Positions 14,490 to 20,163 of a DNA stretch of 20,163 nucleotides are shown here, piece after piece; position 1 is the first letter of the stretch, and each line of letters starts with the position of its first letter. The stretch covers positions 1-20,163 of the forward strand of contig JAEXHR010000359.1 in assembly GCA_023449855.1 (NCBI GenBank), in the 5' to 3' direction. A program made the translations under genes and the position numbers. This DNA comes from Pseudomonadota bacterium. GTDB lineage: Bacteria > Pseudomonadota > Alphaproteobacteria > Rhizobiales > Xanthobacteraceae. A model generated the notes under the pieces. The model did not search any database and was not told where the DNA came from. It was given only the letters and a program-made list of their open reading frames with translations.

Positions 14490-14893
14490 GCGCCACGCGT
14501 TACATGCTCGACACCAACATCGTATCGGAGCTGGCCCGTAACCCGTCCGGCAAATGCGCCAGGAAATTGGAAAGAGTTGGTACCGATGGGCTCTGCATCA
14601 GCATCATCGTGGCTGCCGAACTCAGGTTTGGCTTAAGGAAGCGCGGGTCGCCGCAACTGACCCAGCAGATGGAGGCGATCCTCGACGAGCTTGAAGTCAT
14701 CCCGCTGGATCAACCGGCAGATGAGGAATATGCGCGCATTCGCCTTGATCTCGAACTGAAGGGCACGCCAATCAGTCCGAACGACTTGCTAATCGCAGCT
14801 CATGCCCGCTCGATTGACGCAACACTCGTCACGGCGAATATCCGCGAATTCAAGCGGGTGCATGGCCTAAGGGTCGAAAACTGGATGGCCTGA
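14486..14893 (+). CDS. vapC: VapC-type PIN-domain toxin ribonuclease
   Basis: A 135-residue PIN-domain protein, the usual length. Family acidic residues are present: D9 in MLDTNIVSEL, E45 in VAAELRFGL and D100 in ISPNDLLIAAHA. TANIREFKRV (N118) is at the fourth site, where Asn or Asp is usual in FitB-like members. VapC toxins cleave tRNA or rRNA; the target here is unknown. The GTG start at 14486 overlaps the vapB stop. An in-frame ATG six codons later (MLDTN) could also be used. All key residues are intact, so the toxin is probably active. Confidence 0.92.
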   Translation: MSATRYMLDTNIVSELARNPSGKCARKLERVGTDGLCISIIVAAELRFGLRKRGSPQLTQQMEAILDELEVIPLDQPADEEYARIRLDLELKGTPISPNDLLIAAHARSIDATLVTANIREFKRVHGLRVENWMA

Positions 14894-14908
14894 GCAAACG
14901 CTCAGGCC
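14887..14908. terminator. Hairpin shared by the convergent vapC and PilZ stop codons
   Basis: GGCCTGAGC (14887-14895), loop AAAC, GCTCAGGCC (14900-14908) is a perfect 9-bp stem. The vapC stop (14891-14893) is in one arm and the PilZ gene stop (14902-14904) in the other. On the plus strand TCTT follows, a weak U-tract; on the minus strand there is none. It may act as a bidirectional terminator or 3' end. Confidence 0.55.
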
Positions 14909-15576
14909 TCTTCCATCCGGTCCATGCGCTGCTCCAGTGTCATCGCGCGCGGCACACGAGGCGCCTGCATCGGACGGATGACGCGGCGTTCCAGCACATC
15001 GCGGCCCTGCTCCTCGATGAACTTCACGGCAAAGCCGCCGTCGAGATGACGAACCACGCGGCCGACGCAGGCGCCCACAGCGAGCGGCGTGCCGATCTCC
15101 GGCTGCACATCGGCCGACACCGCAGCACCCGACGGCGACATGTCGACGACGAAGCAGCTCTTCATCGATCCGTTGGCAAAGGTGAGCATTGAGTGCGGGC
15201 TCGCAGGCACGATGCGGGCCTGTCGCCGCGCATCCTTGATGCTCGGATCCTTTTGCTTCTTCTCCAGCCAGGTCAGCTGATCCGACATTTTCTGCCGCTG
15301 CGGGCGCGTCAGCATCAGTTCGAGCAGGAAGCTGCCCGACACGGTGTCGCTGATCTCGCCCTCCATCTTGCCGAAATCACCAAAATAAGTGCCGATCCGA
15401 TCGCCGACCCGGCCGACCACCGGCACTTCGACGATCATGCGGAACGGCGAAACACGACTGGTGCGGCAGGCGAAACTGCGCGGCCGGCCCTCGGGGTCGA
15501 GCCAGTTCGACAAAGTATACTGGCCGCCCACCACGACATTGACGGCGCGCTGCCTGAGGAATTTTTCGACGGACAC
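14902..15576 (-). CDS. PilZ-domain c-di-GMP-binding protein
   Basis: A 224-residue cytoplasmic protein with two beta-barrel regions. The C-terminal PilZ domain carries the c-di-GMP signature RxxxR as R117-R121 (RRQAR) and DxSxxG as DMSPSG (145-150). The N-terminal half (about 9-90, CRTSRVSPFRMIVEVPVVG) is a second, PilZ-like domain without the binding motif. Binding of cyclic di-GMP would change its contact with a partner in motility, polysaccharide synthesis or cell-cycle control. The partner is unknown. The GTG start at 15576 was chosen because AGGAG lies seven bases upstream and VSVEKFLRQ matches relatives; a longer frame to 15609 lacks a ribosome site. Confidence 0.88.
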   Translation of the reverse strand: MSVEKFLRQRAVNVVVGGQYTLSNWLDPEGRPRSFACRTSRVSPFRMIVEVPVVGRVGDRIGTYFGDFGKMEGEISDTVSGSFLLELMLTRPQRQKMSDQLTWLEKKQKDPSIKDARRQARIVPASPHSMLTFANGSMKSCFVVDMSPSGAAVSADVQPEIGTPLAVGACVGRVVRHLDGGFAVKFIEEQGRDVLERRVIRPMQAPRVPRAMTLEQRMDRMEEA

Positions 15577-15640
15577 GGACGAACTCCTGCGGTACCTCGC
15601 AACCACCACAAAAATGGTCGCCAGGCGAGCATTCGCGCGC

Positions 15641-15694
15641 GCCGTGGTTATCTCGGGTATTTATACACCCGCCGTAGTTGAGATAATATTACCG
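15641..15694. promoter_or_regulatory. AT-rich dyad and direct repeat upstream of the PilZ gene
   Basis: TTATCTC (15648-15654) and GAGATAA (15680-15686) are inverted, GCCGTGGTT (15641-15649) and GCCGTAGTT (15671-15679) are direct repeats 30 bases apart, and GGGTATTTATACACCC (15655-15670) is an imperfect dyad between them. On the minus strand this includes TATAAA. It is probably the promoter/operator of the PilZ gene; no regulator can be named. Confidence 0.35.
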
Positions 15695-15711
15695 TGCATT
15701 TGACGGGGTTT

Positions 15712-16512
15712 TCAGCCCGGCACCCGCCCCTTCACGGCATTGGCGAAGGCGTCGTAGCTGACGCCGCCGCCGGGCAATTCGGTGAGATAGGCACGCACAC
15801 GCTGCTGCAATTCGGCCAGCACATCCGGCGAAAGCTCGGCAACGATCGGCTTCACCATCGATCCCGCGGTCGATGCCGTCCAGAACTCATCGAAACTGTC
15901 GAAGCGACGGGTCACATCGATGCGGCGCGTTTCGATACCAGTGAGCCGGGCCGCACGCCACAATGCTTCCAGCGCCTCGATGCGGGACGCGCTCTCGTTC
16001 GGCGCCCTTGCCGGCGCAAAACCCATGGCCCGCAATTCGCGCAACACCGGCTCCAGCGGAAAGCCGCCGCCATCCATGTCCCAGGCATAGGCCGCAATCA
16101 GACCGCCGGGCTTCACGACGCGCGCCATCTCGGCGACGCCGCGCGGCGGCTCCGGCACGAAGAAGATCACCAGCGCCATCACCGCCGCATCGAAGGCATC
16201 GTCGGCAAAGGGCAGCGCCATCGCATCGCCCTGGTGATAGGCCGCTATCTGCGTGCCCGGCCGCTTGCGCGCATAATCGAGCTGGCCATCGGAGGGATCG
16301 ATGCCATCGACCGCGCCTGGCGCGCACCGCTGCACGATCAGCTCCGTGAAAGCGCCATTGCCGCAACCGACATCGACCCAGGCAAGGCCTTGCTGCGGCG
16401 CAAGCCAGTCGAGAAAGGTCTCGCCGGCAAGCCTGCTCCACACGCCCATCATGCGCTCGTAGGAAGCGCCGTCGTTGAAGCGGATCGAGGGAGAATTGAG
16501 GTCCGTCATCAT
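15712..16512 (-). CDS. Class I SAM-dependent methyltransferase
   Basis: A 266-residue Rossmann-fold methyltransferase of the UbiE/COQ5-like Methyltransf_11 type. SAM motif I is WVDVGCGNGAF (45-55), the acidic residue after beta-2 is D72 in VDGIDPSDGQ, and DAMALPFADDAFDAAVMALV is the following strand and substrate-side loop. MARVVKPGGLIAAYAW is the typical post-motif. The ATG at 16512 is supported by GAGGATACGG just upstream; an open frame continues to 16749 without a ribosome site. The substrate is unknown. It is next to a SnoaL-like gene on the same strand, which may be co-transcribed. Confidence 0.88.
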   Translation of the reverse strand: MMTDLNSPSIRFNDGASYERMMGVWSRLAGETFLDWLAPQQGLAWVDVGCGNGAFTELIVQRCAPGAVDGIDPSDGQLDYARKRPGTQIAAYHQGDAMALPFADDAFDAAVMALVIFFVPEPPRGVAEMARVVKPGGLIAAYAWDMDGGGFPLEPVLRELRAMGFAPARAPNESASRIEALEALWRAARLTGIETRRIDVTRRFDSFDEFWTASTAGSMVKPIVAELSPDVLAELQQRVRAYLTELPGGGVSYDAFANAVKGRVPG

Positions 16513-16574
16513 CCGTATCCTCACAGTGACTAACGCTGAATCTGCGCCAGTTCGTTGCTCAAAGCAGGGCGGGA

Positions 16575-17000
16575 CTATCCGCTCGCAGACTCGCTCAACT
16601 GATCGCGCAACTCCAGCGCGCTCCGCTCCACCCAGCACTCCGCGAGACGGCCGTCTGCAATTCGCCAGATCGCAATCCCTGTGAAGGCAACAGGCTGCCC
16701 GTCTGCGGGGAGTCCGAACATGCCGTTGTTGCGTCCACGCGTAATCCACCGCGAGACGACCCGATCGCCAGCGGCATTGCTGATGATTTCGAGATGTTCG
16801 TTGGTCGCATCAACGACCAGATGCTGCATCCCTGCAACCCATGACTTGAAGTTGCTACGCCCTTCGACAACCTTTCCGGCGGTCGTGATGCGATAGTCCG
16901 GTGTCATGAGTTCATCGATCGCATCGAGATCGTGCGGGGGCGCCCACACCCGGCGAAAGAACTCTCGTGCGAGCTGTTCGCCCTGCTCGGGACACGTCAT
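16575..17000 (-). CDS. SnoaL-like polyketide cyclase / NTF2-fold protein
   Basis: A 141-residue single-domain protein of the ester cyclase (SnoaL) family in the NTF2-like cone fold. Diagnostic features are EFFRRVWAPPHDLDAIDELM (14-33), PDYRITTAGKVVEGRSNF, then VSRWITRGRNNGMFGLP and GIAIWRIADGRLAECWVE. Many such proteins in bacteria are of unknown function, so a cyclase role must not be assumed. It lies upstream of the methyltransferase on the same strand with a 62-base gap. The ATG at 17000 has a weak ribosome site (AAAGG). Confidence 0.85.
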   Translation of the reverse strand: MTCPEQGEQLAREFFRRVWAPPHDLDAIDELMTPDYRITTAGKVVEGRSNFKSWVAGMQHLVVDATNEHLEIISNAAGDRVVSRWITRGRNNGMFGLPADGQPVAFTGIAIWRIADGRLAECWVERSALELRDQLSESASG

Positions 17001-17093
17001 CGTGGTCAGCCTTTCACCGGCTCGACGCTTCGGTCGGAAGAACTTACCGGGATTTCGGTTCGCCGGCTATGCCGGTCGATGAAACCGATCGGC

Positions 17094-17975
17094 CTATCTC
17101 TGACACTTCGGGCACCAGAAGGTCGATCGCCCGTTCTGCACGAAGCGCTTCACGATGCCGGAGCAGCCATCGGTCTTGCAGGGCTCGCCCTCACGGTCAT
17201 AGACCTGAAACGAGTGCTGGAAATAGCCCAGCTCTCCCGAGGTCTGGCGATGGTCGCGCAGCGACGAGCCGCCGGCCTTGATGGCGAGATTGAGCACGTC
17301 GTGAATGGCATCGACGAGATGCGCGGCGCGCTCGGTCGGCTCGCCCTTCTTCGTCGACAGCGTTGCAGCCAGCCGGCGCGGCGACAGATGCGAGCGGAAC
17401 AGCGCTTCGCAAACATAAATGTTACCGAGGCCAGCGACGACGGTCTGGTCGAGCAATGCGGCTTTCAGACTGGTCTTCTTGTTGCGACAGGCTTCCGCCA
17501 GCATCGCGGCATCGAATTCATTACCGAGCGGCTCCGGCCCGATATCTCGAATGAAAGGCTCCTGATCCGCCTCGCTGCGGGCAAAGATCTTCATGAAGCC
17601 GAAGCGGCGGGGATCGTTGTAGATGACCGACGGGCCGGACGACATGTGGAAGACCACATGGTCATGCGCGCGCTCATCGCTGCGCGGATGGTGGAAAGCG
17701 CCAGGCATCACGTTCTGGTCATCGGAGACGACCCGGAACGAGCCGGACATGCCCAGATGCATCAGGAGAACGTCGCCGGAATCGAGATCGGCGAGCAGAT
17801 ATTTGGCCCGGCGGCCCAGGCTGGTGATCACCCGCCCCTGCAACCTGTCCGCAAAATCCGGCTGGAATGGAAACCTGAGATCACCGCGGCGGAGCTCCAG
17901 CCGATCGATCCGGGCGCCTTCCATGGCCGGCTGCAGGCCGCGGCGGACGGTCTCGACTTCGGGGAGCTCGGGCAT
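17094..17975 (-). CDS. mutM: Formamidopyrimidine-DNA glycosylase (Fpg)
   Basis: Base-excision repair enzyme that removes 8-oxoguanine and ring-opened purines and cleaves the abasic site. The start at 17975 was chosen because Pro2 must be the N-terminal nucleophile after Met removal: MPELPEVETVRRGL. An ATG four codons upstream has a closer AAGGTG but would bury that proline. E3, K58 (RRAKYLL), HLGMSG (73-78), DPRRFG and the helix-two-turn-helix region GLGNIYVCEALF (182-193) are present. The C-terminal zinc finger has C266, C271, C288 and C291. The length of 293 residues is normal. It is divergent from ubiE across 87 bases. Confidence 0.97.
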   Translation of the reverse strand: MPELPEVETVRRGLQPAMEGARIDRLELRRGDLRFPFQPDFADRLQGRVITSLGRRAKYLLADLDSGDVLLMHLGMSGSFRVVSDDQNVMPGAFHHPRSDERAHDHVVFHMSSGPSVIYNDPRRFGFMKIFARSEADQEPFIRDIGPEPLGNEFDAAMLAEACRNKKTSLKAALLDQTVVAGLGNIYVCEALFRSHLSPRRLAATLSTKKGEPTERAAHLVDAIHDVLNLAIKAGGSSLRDHRQTSGELGYFQHSFQVYDREGEPCKTDGCSGIVKRFVQNGRSTFWCPKCQR

Positions 17976-18062
17976 GCGATGGGTCATTCACCTTGAGAGG
18001 CTGACGTGATAGCCCCTTTGCCGCCGGCGCGCTATGGTCCGCCGCAATCGAGGTTTTTTGAG

Positions 18063-18833
18063 ATGAGCAGCATGGATCAGCCGGGCGAAACCACGCATTT
18101 CGGCTTCCGGGACGTGCCGGTCGGCGACAAGCAGACGCTGGTGAACGAGGTGTTCCACAGCGTGGCGCAGCGCTACGACCTCATGAACGACCTGATGTCC
18201 GGCGGCATGCATCGCGTCTGGAAGGACGTGATGATCAACACCCTCAATCCGCCGCGCTCCGACGCGCCCTTCGCGCTGCTCGACGTGGCCGGCGGCACCG
18301 GCGACATCTCCTTCCGCGCCGCCAAGGCGAGCGGGCTCGGCTTCGCGGCGACCGTCTGCGACATCAATACCGGCATGCTGGAAGTCGGCCGCGAACGCGC
18401 CATCAAGCAGCATCTCGAACATCAGGTGTCGTTCATCGAGGGCAATGCCGAGGAGCTGCCGTTCGACGACAAGAGCTTCGACGCCTATACGATCGCCTTC
18501 GGCATCCGCAACGTGCCACGCATTGATCGCGCGCTGAAGGAAGCGTATCGCGTGCTGAAGCCTGGCAGCCGTTTCCTCTGCCTCGAATTCTCGACGGTGG
18601 ACGTGCCGGGTCTGGACAAGATCTACGACCTGTTCTCGTTCAAGGTGATCCCGCCGATGGGCAAGGCGGTGACCGGCGATTCGGAATCCTATCAGTATCT
18701 CGTGGAATCCATCCGCAAGTTTCCGAAGCCGAATGCGTTCGCCGAGATGATCCAGGGCGCCGGCTTTGCGCGGGTGAAATACGAACTGCTCTCAGGCGGC
18801 ATTGTCGCGCTGCATTCGGGCTGGCGTTTGTGA
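18063..18833 (+). CDS. ubiE: Ubiquinone/menaquinone biosynthesis C-methyltransferase UbiE
   Basis: SAM-dependent C-methylation of the benzoquinol ring in ubiquinone synthesis. The 256-residue product has the family signature RYDLMNDLMSGGMHRVWK (37-54), SAM motif LLDVAGGTGD (72-81), CDINTGML (99-106), GNAEELPFDDKSFD and FGIRNVPRI (146-154). The C-terminus LSGGIVALHSGWRL is typical. The ATG at 18063 follows GAGGTTTTTTGAG; the ATG three codons later (MDQPGE) is an alternative. Overlaps ubiB by four bases. Confidence 0.97.
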   Translation: MSSMDQPGETTHFGFRDVPVGDKQTLVNEVFHSVAQRYDLMNDLMSGGMHRVWKDVMINTLNPPRSDAPFALLDVAGGTGDISFRAAKASGLGFAATVCDINTGMLEVGRERAIKQHLEHQVSFIEGNAEELPFDDKSFDAYTIAFGIRNVPRIDRALKEAYRVLKPGSRFLCLEFSTVDVPGLDKIYDLFSFKVIPPMGKAVTGDSESYQYLVESIRKFPKPNAFAEMIQGAGFARVKYELLSGGIVALHSGWRL

Positions 18834-20163
18834 TTTCTGCTCTTTCGCATATTACGCGCCTCGCCCGCGCCGGCATCGTGTTCGCGCGCGAGGGCGTGTT
18901 CGGCGCCGTCGATCCCGCGCTGATTCCGCCGCCCGCATTGCTTGCGGTGAAGATCGCGCGACTGATCGAACGCAAGAATGCGCAGACCGGGCCGAAGCTC
19001 TCGCGCGCGCTGACGCGGCTGGGGCCGGCTTATCTGAAGCTCGGCCAGTTTCTTGCCACACGGCCTGACGTCGTCGGCGTCGCCATGGCGCGCGATCTCG
19101 AAAATCTGCAGGACCGTCTGCCGCCGTTCTCGGTGACCGAAGCGGAAACCGTCGTTGCCGCTTCCCTGGAACGGCCGATGGCGCAGCTCTATGCGAGCTT
19201 CTCGCCGCCGGTGGCAGCAGCCTCGATCGCGCAGGTGCACCGCGCCGAGGTGATCAAGGACGGCGTGCGCAAGACGGTTGCGGTGAAGGTGCTGCGGCCG
19301 AATGTGGCTGCGCAATTCCGCAGGGATCTCAGCGACTTCTTCTTCGTCGCGCGCAACGCCGAAGAACATTCCGCGGAAGCCCGGCGCCTGCGGCTGATCG
19401 AGATCATCACCGTGATGTCGCGCTCGGTGGCGATGGAGATGGATCTGCGGCTGGAAGCCGCCGCCCTCTCTGAAATGGCGGAGAATACGAAGAACGATCC
19501 GGACTTCCGCGTCCCCGAAGTGGACTGGGACCGCACCTCGCACAACGTGCTGACGATGGAGTGGATCGACGGCATCGCGCTGAACGACCACACGAAACTC
19601 GCGGCAGCCAATGTCGATCTGCCGGATCTCGGCCGCAAGGTGATCCAGAGTTTCCTGCGCCATGCTTTGCGCGACGGCTTCTTCCATGCCGACATGCATC
19701 CGGGAAATCTGTTCCTCGGCGATGACGGCCGGCTGGTGGCCGTCGACTTCGGCATCATGGGCCGGTTGGGGCTCAAGGAGCGGAGATTCCTCGCGGAAAT
19801 CCTGCTCGGCTTCATCACCCGCAATTATCGCCGGGTTGCCGAAGTGCATTTCGAGGCCGGCTATGTGCCCGGCCACCACTCGGTGGAGAATTTTGCGCAG
19901 GCCATTCGCGCCATCGGCGAGCCGATCCATAATCGGACGGCCGAAGAAATCTCCATGGCCAAGCTGTTGACTTTGCTGCTGGAAGTCACCGGCCTGTTCG
20001 ACATGCAGACGCGGCCGGAATTGATTTTGCTGCAGAAAACCATGGTCGTGGTCGAGGGCGTCGCGCGCACTTTCGATCCGAAACTGGACATCTGGAAGGT
20101 CGCCGACCCCGTGGTGCGCGAATGGATCGAGCGCAATCTGGGGCTGCTGGGCAAGATTCAGGG
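18830..20163 (+). CDS. ubiB: UbiB protein kinase-like protein, N-terminal 444 codons (cut by window edge)
   Basis: Atypical ADCK/UbiB ATPase needed for ubiquinone biosynthesis. The GTG start overlaps the ubiE stop (GTGA), so the genes are translationally coupled. Visible motifs in order are the KxGQ motif KLGQFLATRPDVV (70-82), the Ala-rich loop VAAASIAQVHRAE (128-140) that replaces the kinase P-loop, and VAVKVLRP with K153. EMDLRLEAA has the helix-C-like Glu (E209). HADMHPGN (286-293) is the catalytic loop and VDFGIMG (305-311) the metal site. The C-terminal transmembrane segments lie beyond the right edge; full-length homologues are about 520-530 residues. Confidence 0.96.
   Translation, partial: MISALSHITRLARAGIVFAREGVFGAVDPALIPPPALLAVKIARLIERKNAQTGPKLSRALTRLGPAYLKLGQFLATRPDVVGVAMARDLENLQDRLPPFSVTEAETVVAASLERPMAQLYASFSPPVAAASIAQVHRAEVIKDGVRKTVAVKVLRPNVAAQFRRDLSDFFFVARNAEEHSAEARRLRLIEIITVMSRSVAMEMDLRLEAAALSEMAENTKNDPDFRVPEVDWDRTSHNVLTMEWIDGIALNDHTKLAAANVDLPDLGRKVIQSFLRHALRDGFFHADMHPGNLFLGDDGRLVAVDFGIMGRLGLKERRFLAEILLGFITRNYRRVAEVHFEAGYVPGHHSVENFAQAIRAIGEPIHNRTAEEISMAKLLTLLLEVTGLFDMQTRPELILLQKTMVVVEGVARTFDPKLDIWKVADPVVREWIERNLGLLGKIQ

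Noticed and set aside
17976..17987. Upstream ATG for mutM
   Set aside because: It would add four residues before the catalytic proline, which must be exposed at the N-terminus.
18692..19930. Open frame of 412 codons on the minus strand opposite ubiE-ubiB
   Set aside because: Antisense shadow of ubiB, which has all its family motifs.

Overview
The window is GC-rich chromosomal DNA from an alphaproteobacterium, most likely a Bradyrhizobium, Rhodopseudomonas or Afipia relative. The evidence is the IF-2 N-terminus, RimP with a basic tail, NusA with an alphaproteobacterial C-terminus, a DUF2336 protein, and two kinds of intergenic palindrome that I recall as typical of that family. The species cannot be fixed from the sequence alone.

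Left part (1-3970, minus strand): the rimP-nusA-ylxR-infB operon for ribosome maturation, transcription elongation/termination and translation initiation. infB runs off the left edge. Between a plausible promoter and rimP lies a strong intrinsic terminator, preceded by a second hairpin that shares bases with it, so the leader looks like an attenuator. Divergently, 3974-5071 encodes a DUF2336 protein. The stretch 5072-5568 has no convincing gene but holds several TTG..GCAA-type dyads.

Centre (5569-11785): an accessory catabolic block. A LacI-family repressor faces a six-gene plus-strand operon: intradiol ring-cleavage dioxygenase, short-chain dehydrogenase, BKACE (beta-keto acid cleavage enzyme), quinone-reductase-like MDR protein, a cupin without the usual metal ligands, and a Bug/TctC periplasmic binding protein. 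Two almost identical 16-bp operators in inverted orientation lie in the divergent promoter region. A working model is solute capture, ring cleavage, reduction to a 3-oxo acid and acetyl-CoA-dependent cleavage by BKACE. The substrate is not established. A pair of inverted REP-like palindromes closes the block.

Right part (11818-20163): mostly housekeeping and regulatory genes. These are a MoeB/ThiF-like adenylyltransferase (minus), a pair of repeats with compensatory stem differences, a secreted peptidoglycan-binding protein with a degenerate trypsin-like domain, a VapBC toxin-antitoxin pair, a PilZ c-di-GMP protein (minus), a class I methyltransferase (minus), a SnoaL-like protein (minus), mutM (minus), and the divergent ubiE-ubiB ubiquinone genes. 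ubiB runs off the right edge. I found no tRNA, rRNA, CRISPR array or transposase gene.
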